Positions 6,916 to 15,536 of a stretch of 53,917 nucleotides of DNA are shown piece after piece; within the stretch, counting starts at the first letter, position 1; each line of letters begins with the position of its first letter. Made by a program: the position numbers and the translations under genes. Location: NCBI RefSeq assembly GCF_009765905.1, contig NZ_LMUO01000019.1:1-53917 (forward strand). Reading direction: 5' to 3'. The notes below the pieces were generated by a model. It was not told where the DNA came from. It worked only from the letters and a program-made list of their open reading frames with translations, and did not search any database. Source of the stretch: Mucilaginibacter sp. L196 (GTDB taxonomy: Bacteria; Bacteroidota; Bacteroidia; Sphingobacteriales; Sphingobacteriaceae).

Positions 6916-7641
6916 TTATCCCCTGCCTAAAAGCTCGTCGAGCTTGTTGCGCTCGGTTTGCAGTTCGCGGGCCATTTTCTTTTCTTTTTCAACGGCTTTG
7001 GCTTTGTATACGCGGTATTCTTCTTCCAGTTCGCTATATAGTTGGGTGCGGTATTTAGCTTCACGCATACTTGCTCCTGATCTTGCTATAACAATTGCAG
7101 CAACAGCACCAAATATGATTACCAGTCCCCACATAATCAGGTTATAGGTTGCCTTGGTGAGCGGTACACCGATCAGGCTTACTTGATTCACTTTTTCGTT
7201 GGATTCGTTTAGTGATTGTGTATTTGCTTTGATGCTGGCCTGTAAACTATCGATAGTTTTATTAACAACAGCCAGCTCGCTTTGTGAAGCCTTTAAGCTC
7301 TTGCGCTCCTGAGTAAGGGTATCGGTAATACTCTTGTGAAAAGCATTCAATAACGGTTGCTGATAAGCGTAAACCTTGGTTAGTAAATATTGGTATTGGC
7401 CCTTAAGGCTGTTATCTACTGGTTCTGCGGATTTTGCAGTTGCAATACCTGCTTTTGTGCTGTCGGTTACTCTTGATGCGTAGGTTCCGGTGGCAGGTTT
7501 GTACGTTTTGTACTTCGCATACGGATTGGTAACGGCCGGTTTTGTAACCGGAACCTTTTTCACAGAATCCTGCGCATAAAGGGATGCTACACTAAAACAA
7601 GTTAATACAATAAGGAATTGAAGGGTAAGCGGCTTCTTCAT
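6916..7641 (-). CDS. exported coiled-coil membrane protein of unknown function
   Basis: 241 residues: signal peptide (MKKPLTLQFLIVLTCFSVASLYAQ), a Pro/Lys/Thr-rich linker, a periplasmic helical stretch with heptad-like pattern (about 100-155), one membrane span (about 166-187) and a charged cytoplasmic coiled coil (about 193-238, many Glu/Lys/Arg). I know of similar Bacteroidota proteins with no established function, sometimes mislabelled as a tRNA methyltransferase; no methyltransferase motif is visible. It is the upstream partner of the EVE-like gene. Confidence 0.7.
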   Translation of the reverse strand: MKKPLTLQFLIVLTCFSVASLYAQDSVKKVPVTKPAVTNPYAKYKTYKPATGTYASRVTDSTKAGIATAKSAEPVDNSLKGQYQYLLTKVYAYQQPLLNAFHKSITDTLTQERKSLKASQSELAVVNKTIDSLQASIKANTQSLNESNEKVNQVSLIGVPLTKATYNLIMWGLVIIFGAVAAIVIARSGASMREAKYRTQLYSELEEEYRVYKAKAVEKEKKMARELQTERNKLDELLGRG

Positions 7642-7772
7642 ATTGTGAAATTACATATAACAATGCTAATAAAACAAGCATAATTTTGTTTTATTGTTTG
7701 TTAAGCGATGATTTAAGGTGTTGTTTTTCTCCTTTCATACGGAAATTTGCCGCTCATAGTTATATTAGCAGA

Positions 7773-9032
7773 ATGAATATTGGCATGATTGGTTTGGGCG
7801 ACATGGGCAAGCTTTACGCAAAGGCCTTTGCAAAAGCAGGTTACACCGTATGCGGTTGCGATTTGCCCGAAAATATAAATTCGCTTAAGCAGGAACTCTC
7901 ACCTTTTGGTATAAAAATATTAGATAGCGGCAAAGATGTTGCCCGAACTAACGACCTGATTATTTATTCGGTAGAAGCTGAAAAGCTAGAGCAGGTGGCC
8001 GCCGAATGTGGCCCGGTAACTAAGTTCGGTGCGATAGTGGCCGGGCAAACTTCAGTTAAAACTCCGGAGGTAAATATCTTTGAAAAATATCTACCCGCTG
8101 ATGCCAAGATAATCACTTTTCATGCTATGCACGGCCCAGGTTTTGAACCGAAAGGGCAGAAGCTGATCCTGATCCCGCATCGCACGGATAAGGAGGCTTA
8201 CAAACGAATGCTCGATCTGTTTACCGCTATCGAAACTGATATAGTAGAAATGGCCGACTACCACGAGCACGATAAAATTGTAGCCGATACCCAAGCCGTA
8301 ACCCACGTAGGATTTGAAAGCATGGGTACCGCCTGGAAATCTGCCGGGTTTTTTCCTTGGGAAAACGGATCCTATGTTGGTGGTATTGATAATGTGAAGA
8401 TATTAACCACCCTGCGTATATTCAGCTACAAAGCACACGTGTACGCTGGTTTGGCTATATTAAACCCATACGCAAGACAGCAGGTTAAAGCTTATGCTGA
8501 ATCGGAGTCGGAATTATTTAAGTTGATGATTAAAGAGGAGGAAGACGCTTTCAGAACTCGCCTGTACCGTGCACGGGATTTTGTTTTCCATGAAAGCCGC
8601 AAGCCGATAATGTTAAGCGATACGGTTATGAAGGAATTTTCCCTATCATCCCAACCTGAACTTCAAAAACCCAACTCGCACCTAAGCATATTAAGTATGG
8701 TTGATGCCTGGTATCACCTGGGCGTAAATCCTTATGACAACCTCATCTGCCAAACGCCGCCTTTCCGCTTGCGCTTAGGTATTGCTGAGTATCTATTTAA
8801 AAACGAAGCGTTACTGGAAGAATCCATAGAAACCGCCCTATACGATAAAACCATCCGTGGTGACGATTTGGAATTTCACTCCGCAGTGCGCGAATGGTCG
8901 GCTATTATTGGTTATGGCGATATGGAAGGCTACAAAAAACACTTCAACGAAGTACAAAACTTCTTTAGTCACCGTTTGGATGAGGGTAAAGCGCAAAGTG
9001 GCGAATTGATCAGAAGATTGATGATGGAATAA
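7773..9032 (+). CDS. tyrA: prephenate dehydrogenase, fungal TYR1-like
   Basis: 419 residues from the ATG at 7773. An upstream in-frame start at 7686 would place non-family residues before the Rossmann fold. The N-terminus MNIGMIGLGDMG carries the NAD(P)-binding GxGxxG (7-12). The rest matches what I remember of fungal arogenate/prephenate dehydrogenase TYR1: DTQAVTH, ESMGTAW, HVYAGLAILNP, PNSHLSIL, DAWYHLGVNPYDNLIC and the DDLEF...REWS tail. Reaction: oxidative decarboxylation of prephenate to 4-hydroxyphenylpyruvate in tyrosine synthesis. It is much longer than usual bacterial TyrA (about 280-370). No other aromatic pathway gene is adjacent. Its stop abuts the convergent thioesterase gene. 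Confidence 0.85.
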   Translation: MNIGMIGLGDMGKLYAKAFAKAGYTVCGCDLPENINSLKQELSPFGIKILDSGKDVARTNDLIIYSVEAEKLEQVAAECGPVTKFGAIVAGQTSVKTPEVNIFEKYLPADAKIITFHAMHGPGFEPKGQKLILIPHRTDKEAYKRMLDLFTAIETDIVEMADYHEHDKIVADTQAVTHVGFESMGTAWKSAGFFPWENGSYVGGIDNVKILTTLRIFSYKAHVYAGLAILNPYARQQVKAYAESESELFKLMIKEEEDAFRTRLYRARDFVFHESRKPIMLSDTVMKEFSLSSQPELQKPNSHLSILSMVDAWYHLGVNPYDNLICQTPPFRLRLGIAEYLFKNEALLEESIETALYDKTIRGDDLEFHSAVREWSAIIGYGDMEGYKKHFNEVQNFFSHRLDEGKAQSGELIRRLMME

Positions 9033-9428
9033 TTAATCTTCCTCCCTCAATCGTTCATCAGTATAAGTAATCTCTGTTTTACCGTGTTTTACGGGTTTGC
9101 CATTATCATCAAGACTAACAAATACGATCTTATCTATTGTCAGGATAGTTTTGTGGGTGATTTTGTTGCGCACTTCGCAGGTTAAGGTGATAGAAGTGTT
9201 ACCGAAGTGCGTTGCTTTAATACCCAACTCAATAATATCACCCTGACGTGCAGAGTTGATAAAGTTGATCTCCGACATGTATTTAGTAACACAGCCATTA
9301 GTTTCTAACTGTACAATAGTATATATCGCGGCTTCTTCATCTATCCAGCTTAATAACCTGCCACCGAATAATGTACCATGTGCATTAAGGTCTTCGGGTT
9401 TTACCCATTTACGTGTATAAAAGTTCAT
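9033..9428 (-). CDS. acyl-CoA thioesterase (hotdog fold, YciA/BACH type)
   Basis: 131 residues from the ATG at 9428. A TTG 18 nt further upstream overlaps the -7 promoter element and is unlikely to be the start. The hotdog signature is clear: PEDLNAHGTLFGGRLLSWIDEEAA with the catalytic-type Asn/Gly-containing HGTLFGG and acidic DEEAA, then YMSEINFINSARQGDIIELG. It should hydrolyse acyl-CoA to free fatty acid and CoA in the cytoplasm; chain-length preference cannot be read. It converges on tyrA with no spacer. Confidence 0.9.
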   Translation of the reverse strand: MNFYTRKWVKPEDLNAHGTLFGGRLLSWIDEEAAIYTIVQLETNGCVTKYMSEINFINSARQGDIIELGIKATHFGNTSITLTCEVRNKITHKTILTIDKIVFVSLDDNGKPVKHGKTEITYTDERLREED

Positions 9429-9443
9429 AGCATTAATAAAATG

Positions 9444-9451
9444 CAAAAATA
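9444..9451 (-). promoter_or_regulatory. -7 element of the thioesterase promoter
   Basis: On the minus strand TATTTTTG fits TAnnTTTG and would start transcription about 10 nt before the ATG at 9428. No good TTG is seen at the expected -33 position. Confidence 0.45.
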
Positions 9452-9638
9452 TAGTTAATGTTATACACTACATATCTTTAAACTGTAATCTATCAATCAC
9501 CCAGCAAGAATATAAACTATTCTGGATAAAGAAAGTCTTGAAAAAAGAATATTATCTCTTGATAAATTAATTTTTTGTTTTTAAATTAGCTGTAAATCAG
9601 GCAGTAAGATAATCTTTATGCCTTAACCTATCCTTATC

Positions 9639-10724
9639 ATGAAAAAAATAGCCTTTAAAACTGGCTTGGTATTATCTTTTTGTATAATACTGTCAAGCGC
9701 ATTTGGTAAAACCAAAACATTCAAATACTTGCCAGCCGAAATTAGTGTAAAAGCTGATTCACCGACTGCAGTTAAGCCTGTCGATACTACAACCAATAAC
9801 CCTTACGGCGGTAAAACTTTTATTTTTAATCAGAGTTTGCGTGTTAAATCATGTGCAAACTCAGTAGGAGACAGCGTGTCAAGTACTGGCCCAATTGTGT
9901 TAAAGGGATCCAGGTTTACGGTAATGTCTGTAACATCCGGTGGCGACCTGGTAATCTCGTTTTGGATATGGAGTATTAAAAGCGGCCAGCAAACAGAAGA
10001 ACTCACTTCAAAGGTTTCGGGCTCTTCATATGAAGAAAATAAGAAATACTACGAACAACAGGATCGGATAATGGAGCGTAAGACATTTAATTTTAAAAAG
10101 GATGCCGATCAACCATACGCGCCATCAAGTATTCATGCCTTAAATGATAATAGGTTATTCTTTGTCCTCACAAAAAGTGATTTTGACAAATATTGTTCAC
10201 CCTATGTAAGTGTACCTAGTTGGGACATCTCTTTTGGCATATTGAGTACACCCTTTAAACTTCGGTTTGATAAATTTTCATTTACCAATAACCTAAGTGT
10301 TGGCGGCGCGGTATATTTTCAAAAGAAATTTAATGCTAACAGTGCATTCACCTGGGGTTTTGTAGTTGGCCTTTCATTATCGTCAGTTTCTCTTGATGCA
10401 TCTTCAACTAATGTTTATCCCGATGGTACTACTGATGCCACCAAATCAACAAGCAGTACTTCGCCTTTGTTAACCAGTACAACAAGGCCCGCGTTTACAC
10501 CTTCTTTACATTATTTAATAACGTATAAAAATATCAGCTTTCTGGTCGGCGGTGGGTTTGACTTTATCAGCAAAACGACCAATATCCCCACCCCAACAAA
10601 TCCCGAAGCCGGTTGGATATATAACGGCAAACCCTGGTTAGGTATAGGCTTTGGTATTAGTTTGTTTAACAATAATTCGTCGAGCGCAACTACACCGGTC
10701 GAAGGGCAATCATCAAGTCAATAA
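9639..10724 (+). CDS. secreted protein of unknown function, possibly outer-membrane beta-barrel
   Basis: 361 residues with a signal peptide (MKKIAFKTGLVLSFCIILSSAFG). The N-terminal half is polar and Ser/Thr/Lys-rich. The C-terminal half alternates short amphipathic strands (NLSVGGAVYFQKKF, TWGFVVGLSL, YLITYKNISFLVGGGFDF, PWLGIGFGISLF) with a Ser/Thr-rich loop, a pattern typical of outer-membrane barrels. I recognise no named family. It is monocistronic and convergent with the C45-type hydrolase gene, 13 nt from stop to stop. Confidence 0.65.
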   Translation: MKKIAFKTGLVLSFCIILSSAFGKTKTFKYLPAEISVKADSPTAVKPVDTTTNNPYGGKTFIFNQSLRVKSCANSVGDSVSSTGPIVLKGSRFTVMSVTSGGDLVISFWIWSIKSGQQTEELTSKVSGSSYEENKKYYEQQDRIMERKTFNFKKDADQPYAPSSIHALNDNRLFFVLTKSDFDKYCSPYVSVPSWDISFGILSTPFKLRFDKFSFTNNLSVGGAVYFQKKFNANSAFTWGFVVGLSLSSVSLDASSTNVYPDGTTDATKSTSSTSPLLTSTTRPAFTPSLHYLITYKNISFLVGGGFDFISKTTNIPTPTNPEAGWIYNGKPWLGIGFGISLFNNNSSSATTPVEGQSSSQ

Positions 10725-10737
10725 CATATCGTCGATA

Positions 10738-12192
10738 TTATTTAGCCGTAAACAAAGTCCAGGGATAAGCCTTCATATCGCGGAGGTATTTGCTTTGGTA
10801 ACCATATTCCGGGTGTTTTTTAAAGAATGGCCCCGCTAAAAAATCGGTACCGCCGGGATGGCCCATATGCGCCCAAAGCTGCATGTTGCTGGCTAGGGCG
10901 CTGGTGGTAACTTTTCCTTGCACAGCGCCCATTGGGTAGTATGGTCCTTCGTTCCATTCTGGTACACCTTTAGGGTCTTGATCTACGTGGCCATCGATTA
11001 CACAACGATCAAGAGCATGTTTTTTGTTTAGAGCATCGTAGGTGTCACCTTCAATAACTTTACCGGTTGCATCATTCAATTTGCCTTTATAATCAACAGC
11101 TACTAATTGCTGCATCCTTAATTTGCGGGCATTAGGAGAGTTGGTAGGATCATTTACGTTAAATGTAGTTTCTTCTTTTATCAGCTTAGGATCACTTGGG
11201 AAATTAGAGCCTATCATAGCGGTATCTTTTGATCGCCAAACTTTATAATCTTTCAAGCCAAGTTCCAGCTTGGCAACCTCGTTGGTTTTAATATCACCAA
11301 TCAGCCAATCATTGGCATAACCGCCATTATTATCCGTAGTCATAATACGAATTACGTCATCAATACTTTTACTGTATTGTGCGGCTTTGCGGGCGCGAAC
11401 AAATTCAGGTGTACGCGTAGTATCAAAACCTAAGAAACCGGTTATGGTAGTTTCGGTAATTAATATGCCGCTATTGGTTACCACAAAATCATCACCGCTG
11501 TGGATAAAACCCGGGGCGCAGTCCATTAATATATGGTTGCCCTTTTGTGGGGTGATATCTGCAATAACATTCCAGCGTTCACCTTCAATGTAATCTGTCC
11601 AGTTATTATGGCCGATTACAATCTTGCCGTCTTTAGTGTATTTGCCAGTGGCGATAAAAGCGCTGCAATTGCCGGGTGCTTTATTATTACCACTGCCCGG
11701 CTTAATTTTATTATCCAATCCCGGCACATAATATTGCGAAAGCTCAATATTGGCATTCAACGCTACAAGGTCAAGGCTGTCATATTTATAGCCTTTAGCG
11801 TTTAAGCCCTCGGCAATACCTTTTAATTCGGCCTGATATTCAGGATCTATCTTATTCCACATGAATCTTTTTGAAGCTGCGCGATAAAAGGTCCAATCCC
11901 TTTTACTGGTATGCGGCAAATAAAACTGCATCACTTTAATCAAGGTATCTATTTCTTTCGCTAATAGGTAACCATGCTGAAAACCAATATCCGATGGCGA
12001 ACCAGCTAAATGGACATAGATCCAACCATTTTTATCCTCGCGGGTTGCTTTTCCTAAGCGATCATGTGTGCTTGTAACTGTGGTTAAAACAGTAGTGGTA
12101 GTGGTTGTATTAGTACTTGTTGCAGGTTGCTTACAACCTAAAAATAAAACGGCAACAATCAGCACAAAACTGGTTTGGGTGAGATTCTTCAT
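10738..12192 (-). CDS. C45 / phospholipase-B-like Ntn hydrolase, lipoprotein
   Basis: 484 residues with a lipobox (LFLGC, Cys20) and a Thr-rich linker (about 26-42). HLAGSPSDIGFQHGYLLAKE (61-80) and GNCSAFIATGKYTKDG (174-189), followed by IVIGHNNWTDY, are typical of C45 acyltransferases and phospholipase-B-like proteins. In these, self-cleavage before Cys (here Cys176) creates the N-terminal nucleophile. Later blocks NNGGYANDWLIGD and KLELGLK support a phospholipase-B-like fold. Expected activity is amide or ester hydrolysis outside the cytoplasm; substrate unknown. It is the last gene before rplC and divergent from it. Confidence 0.75.
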   Translation of the reverse strand: MKNLTQTSFVLIVAVLFLGCKQPATSTNTTTTTTVLTTVTSTHDRLGKATREDKNGWIYVHLAGSPSDIGFQHGYLLAKEIDTLIKVMQFYLPHTSKRDWTFYRAASKRFMWNKIDPEYQAELKGIAEGLNAKGYKYDSLDLVALNANIELSQYYVPGLDNKIKPGSGNNKAPGNCSAFIATGKYTKDGKIVIGHNNWTDYIEGERWNVIADITPQKGNHILMDCAPGFIHSGDDFVVTNSGILITETTITGFLGFDTTRTPEFVRARKAAQYSKSIDDVIRIMTTDNNGGYANDWLIGDIKTNEVAKLELGLKDYKVWRSKDTAMIGSNFPSDPKLIKEETTFNVNDPTNSPNARKLRMQQLVAVDYKGKLNDATGKVIEGDTYDALNKKHALDRCVIDGHVDQDPKGVPEWNEGPYYPMGAVQGKVTTSALASNMQLWAHMGHPGGTDFLAGPFFKKHPEYGYQSKYLRDMKAYPWTLFTAK

Positions 12193-12358
12193 TGAGTCAA
12201 TAATAAGATCAGTTAATAGTCGAGCTGAATTTAAGAAATAAGTATTGATTAATCAAAAAAACAGATCCGTCAAATCAACAGGATATTGCTTTTAATGAGT
12301 TCCTTATCCCCAAAAAGGCTTTACCAAATATTTATGAAAAAATAACGTAGTAACTATT

Positions 12359-12387
12359 TGATATTTAATGGAAAGTTCCTATCTTTG
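12359..12387 (+). promoter_or_regulatory. promoter of the rplC-rplQ ribosomal operon
   Basis: TTG at 12359-12361, 18-nt spacer, TATCTTTG at 12380-12387. Predicted start is near 12394, giving a leader of about 70 nt before rplC. It supplies the S10-spc-alpha block with its own initiation site, separate from the rpsL promoter. Confidence 0.8.
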
Positions 12388-12461
12388 CCGTCCCTTAACG
12401 GGGAAGAATTGCCTTGAACGAAGCCCTACTGCTTCGATGGGCACAAATAAATTAAAAGAAA

Positions 12462-13079
12462 ATGTCAGGAATTATTGGTAAAAAGGTAGGAATGACCAGC
12501 ATTTTCGATGAAACAGGGAAAAACATTCCTTGTACAGTAATCGAAGCTGGCCCTTGCGTTGTAACACAAGTTAGATCTGTGGATACAGACGGATATGCTG
12601 CTGTTCAGTTAGCATATGGCGACAAGAAAGAAAAAAACACCTCAGGCCCTTTAAAAGGCCACTTCCAAAAAGCCGGTACTGCTCCAAAGCGTAAGCTTGT
12701 TGAATTCAAAACTTTCGAAGACGAAAAAAACTTAGGTGATACTGTCACTGTAGATATTTTCGCTAGCGGAGATTTTGTTGACGTGGTAGGTACTTCAAAA
12801 GGTAAAGGATTTCAGGGTGTTGTAAAGCGTCACGGTTTTGGTGGTGTGGGTATGCAAACTCACGGTCAGCACAATCGTCTACGTGCACCGGGTTCATTAG
12901 GAGCGTCATCATGGCCTTCTCGTGTATTCAAAGGTATGCGTATGGCTGGTCAAATGGGTAATGAGCGCGTTAAGGTTCAAAACTTAGAAGTTTTGAAGGT
13001 TTATCCTGAGCAAAACCTATTAGTAGTTAAAGGTTCCATACCTGGAGCTAAGGGTTCATTCGTAATAGTGGATAAATAA
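12462..13079 (+). CDS. rplC: 50S ribosomal protein uL3
   Basis: 205-residue uL3, an early 50S assembly protein whose long loop reaches the peptidyl-transferase centre. Conserved blocks: IGKKVGMTSIFDE, TSKGKGFQGVVKRHGF and FKGMRMAGQMGNERVKVQNL. In E. coli the loop Gln150 is methylated by PrmB; by my alignment this position is Ser here (GSLGASSWPSRVF), so that modification should be absent. It is first gene of the long operon, 1 nt before rplD. Confidence 0.97.
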   Translation: MSGIIGKKVGMTSIFDETGKNIPCTVIEAGPCVVTQVRSVDTDGYAAVQLAYGDKKEKNTSGPLKGHFQKAGTAPKRKLVEFKTFEDEKNLGDTVTVDIFASGDFVDVVGTSKGKGFQGVVKRHGFGGVGMQTHGQHNRLRAPGSLGASSWPSRVFKGMRMAGQMGNERVKVQNLEVLKVYPEQNLLVVKGSIPGAKGSFVIVDK

Positions 13080-13080
13080 G

Positions 13081-13710
13081 ATGGAAGTTAAAGTATTAAA
13101 TGTATCAGGTAAAGAAACAGGTGCCAAAGTGCAACTTCCTGAGTCCGTATTCGGTATCGAACCTAACGATCACGCTATCTATCTTGATGTTAAGCAGTTT
13201 TTAGCTAATCAACGTCAAGGTACGCACAAATCAAAACAGCGTAATGAGATTGCAGGTTCAACCCGCAAATTATATAAGCAAAAAGGTACCGGCGGTGCCC
13301 GTGCAGGTAGCGTAAAATCACCATTGTTTAACGGTGGTGGCCGTGTATTCGGTCCGCAACCACGCGATTACAGTTTCAAATTAAATAAGAAACTTAAAGC
13401 GCTGGCACGTAAATCAGCCTTATCATATAAAGCAAAAGATAACAATGTAGTTGTTTTGGAAGATTTCAATTTTGATTCTATCAAAACTAAAAACTACATA
13501 CAAATGGTAGCCGATCTTAATGTTACTAACGTAAGAACATTATTAGTATTGGCAACTGCAGATAACAATGTGTATTTATCAAGCAGAAACTTGAAGAAAG
13601 CGAAAGTTATTACTGCCGATCAGTTAAACACTTATGATGTGTTAAACGCTGGCAAACTTTTACTAACCGCTGGTGCTGTTAAAACTTTGGAGGAAGCATT
13701 AGCTAAGTAA
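13081..13710 (+). CDS. rplD: 50S ribosomal protein uL4
   Basis: 209-residue uL4, which lines the peptide exit tunnel through its loop RKLYKQKGTGGARAGSVKSPLFNGGGRVFGP. In E. coli uL4 also represses the S10 operon by binding the rpsJ leader. Here rpsJ is in another transcription unit, so any such feedback would have to act on the rplC leader (12394-12461) instead. That is inference. It is packed tightly between rplC and rplW. Confidence 0.97.
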   Translation: MEVKVLNVSGKETGAKVQLPESVFGIEPNDHAIYLDVKQFLANQRQGTHKSKQRNEIAGSTRKLYKQKGTGGARAGSVKSPLFNGGGRVFGPQPRDYSFKLNKKLKALARKSALSYKAKDNNVVVLEDFNFDSIKTKNYIQMVADLNVTNVRTLLVLATADNNVYLSSRNLKKAKVITADQLNTYDVLNAGKLLLTAGAVKTLEEALAK

Positions 13711-13712
13711 TT

Positions 13713-14003
13713 ATGGAAATTTTAAGAAAACCCTTACTTACCGAAAAAGTAGCTCAATTAACTGAGAAGCTTAATCGTTATGCTTTTATAGTTGACCCAC
13801 ATGCCAACAAAATCCAAATAAAAGCAGCTATTGAAAAAATGTACGGTGTTAACATTACAGATGTAAATACCATGAGGTACGTTGGTAAATTAAAAAGCCG
13901 CAATACTAAAGCAGGCGCCGTTAGCGGTCGTGCTGCTTCGTATAAAAAAGCGATCATCACGCTGAAAGACGGTGAAGTTATAGACTTTTACAGCAATATA
14001 TAA
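13713..14003 (+). CDS. rplW: 50S ribosomal protein uL23
   Basis: 96-residue uL23, located at the exit of the tunnel where trigger factor and SRP dock. Family blocks: ILRKPLLTEKVAQLTEKLNRYAFIVDPHANKIQIKAAIEKMYGV and the C-terminal YKKAIITLKDGEVIDF. It starts 2 nt after rplD and ends 5 nt before rplB. Confidence 0.96.
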   Translation: MEILRKPLLTEKVAQLTEKLNRYAFIVDPHANKIQIKAAIEKMYGVNITDVNTMRYVGKLKSRNTKAGAVSGRAASYKKAIITLKDGEVIDFYSNI

Positions 14004-14008
14004 TAGAG

Positions 14009-14836
14009 ATGGCAGTTAAAAGATTTAAACCGGTTACACCGGGCACCCGTTTCAGAGTTGATGTTATTAATTCTGACATCACTACTAACGTTCCTGAAAA
14101 ATCGTTAGTTGTATCAGCTAATACAAGATCGGGCGGTCGTAACAACAGCGGTAAAATGACTATGCGCTACATGGGTGGTGGTCATAAGCAAGCATATAGG
14201 TTAATAGATTTCAAACGTAATAAATTTGACATCCCTGCAAAGGTTGCAACTATTGAGTATGATCCTAACCGTTCAGCCCGTATAGCGCTACTTCACTTTG
14301 TAGATGGTGAAAAAAGATATATGATCGCTCCGGCAGGATTAACAGTTGGACAAACTGTTGTATCAGGCGAAACAGCAGCTCCTGAAGTTGGAAATACAAT
14401 GCCATTGAAAAATATCCCATTGGGTTCTATTATTCATAACATTGAATTAAATCCAGGCCAGGGTGGTATCATCGCACGTAGTGCAGGTGCTTATGCTCAG
14501 CTATCAGCACGTGACGGCAAATACGCTATCATCAAATTGCCTTCAGGCGAAACACGTATGATCTTGTCAACTTGTTTGGCAACTATCGGTACCGTTTCAA
14601 ATGGCGAAAAAGCAAACGCGGTGTTAGGTAAGGCTGGTCGCAAACGCTGGTTAGGTCGTCGCCCAAGAGTTCGTGGTGTAGCCATGAACCCGGTAGATCA
14701 CCCTATGGGTGGTGGTGAGGGAAGAGCCTCAGGTGGTCACCCACGTTCACGCAAAGGTTTATTAGCTAAAGGCTACAAAACTCGTGACAAAAAGAAATCA
14801 TCGGATCGTTATATCATTGAAAGAAGGAAAAAATAA
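14009..14836 (+). CDS. rplB: 50S ribosomal protein uL2
   Basis: 275-residue uL2, needed for subunit association and for the peptidyl-transferase centre. The signature GVAMNPVDHPMGGGEGR is present. The first His (E. coli His229) is kept, while the second His of the usual DHPHGGG is Met here, a variant I associate with Bacteroidota. The C-terminus is basic (SSDRYIIERRKK). Its TAA overlaps the rpsS ATG by one base (TAATG), suggesting coupled translation. Confidence 0.98.
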   Translation: MAVKRFKPVTPGTRFRVDVINSDITTNVPEKSLVVSANTRSGGRNNSGKMTMRYMGGGHKQAYRLIDFKRNKFDIPAKVATIEYDPNRSARIALLHFVDGEKRYMIAPAGLTVGQTVVSGETAAPEVGNTMPLKNIPLGSIIHNIELNPGQGGIIARSAGAYAQLSARDGKYAIIKLPSGETRMILSTCLATIGTVSNGEKANAVLGKAGRKRWLGRRPRVRGVAMNPVDHPMGGGEGRASGGHPRSRKGLLAKGYKTRDKKKSSDRYIIERRKK

Positions 14837-15102
14837 TGGCTCGTTCAATTAAAAAAGGACCTTACATCGATCATAACCTTGACAAAAAGGTTACGACGCT
14901 AAATGATTCAAACAAGAAATCAGTTGTAAAAACATGGTCGAGACGTTCCATGATCTCTCCTGATTTTGTTGGTCATACATTCGCAGTACACAACGGTAAC
15001 AAATTTATCCCTGTGTATGTAACAGAAAATATGGTTGGTCATAAGTTGGGTGAATTTGCCCCAACCCGTACATTCCGCGGTCACGCAGAAAAGAAAAAAT
15101 AA
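14836..15102 (+). CDS. rpsS: 30S ribosomal protein uS19
   Basis: 88-residue uS19 of the 30S head, near the A-site finger and uS13. The blocks MARSIKKGPYID, WSRRSMISPDFVGHTFAVHNG and VGHKLGEFAPTRTFRGH are all typical. Start overlaps the rplB stop by one base, and rplV follows after 3 nt. Confidence 0.97.
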   Translation: MARSIKKGPYIDHNLDKKVTTLNDSNKKSVVKTWSRRSMISPDFVGHTFAVHNGNKFIPVYVTENMVGHKLGEFAPTRTFRGHAEKKK

Positions 15103-15105
15103 GGC

Positions 15106-15534
15106 ATGGAAGCAACAACTAAAATCAAAAAGTCTGTACTAATCAGGCAACAAAAAGAAGCAGCAAAAGCCCTTGTGGGTGGATCTTCAGTTGCTAAATT
15201 ACAGAACTGCCCAACTTCACCTCGCAAAATGCGTTTGGTGGTTGATCTGATACGTGGTGAAAACGTTGAGAAAGCGTTATACATCTTAAAATTTACTAAT
15301 AAAGAAGCCGCGATACGCGTTGAGAAATTATTGTTATCAGCTATTAAAAACTGGGAAGCAAAAAATGAAGACAAACGTGTTGAAGATAGCGCTCTATATG
15401 TTAAAGAGATCTCGGTAGGTGGTGGCCGCCAGTTAAAAAGATTACGCCCTGCTCCGCAAGGAAGAGGATACCGTATCCGCAAACGCTCAAACCATGTAAC
15501 ACTTATTGTGGACAGTAAAAACGATAACAACTAA
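15106..15534 (+). CDS. rplV: 50S ribosomal protein uL22
   Basis: 142-residue uL22, which forms part of the exit-tunnel constriction with its beta-hairpin. Core motifs: SPRKMRLVVDLIRGENVEKAL, NKEAAIRVEKLLLSAIKNWE and RLRPAPQGRGYRIRKRSNHVTLIV. It is about 30 residues longer than E. coli L22 (110) because of a charged N-terminal extension (residues 1-30). The usual loop residues of macrolide interest (PAPQGRG) look unaltered. Confidence 0.96.
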   Translation: MEATTKIKKSVLIRQQKEAAKALVGGSSVAKLQNCPTSPRKMRLVVDLIRGENVEKALYILKFTNKEAAIRVEKLLLSAIKNWEAKNEDKRVEDSALYVKEISVGGGRQLKRLRPAPQGRGYRIRKRSNHVTLIVDSKNDNN

Positions 15535-15536
15535 TT

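Noticed and set aside
7686..7772. Longer N-terminus for the prephenate dehydrogenase
   Set aside because: The 29 extra residues are not part of the Rossmann fold and overlap a TAATTTTG promoter-like element at 7681-7688; the ATG at 7773 begins exactly at the MNIGMIGLGDMG motif.
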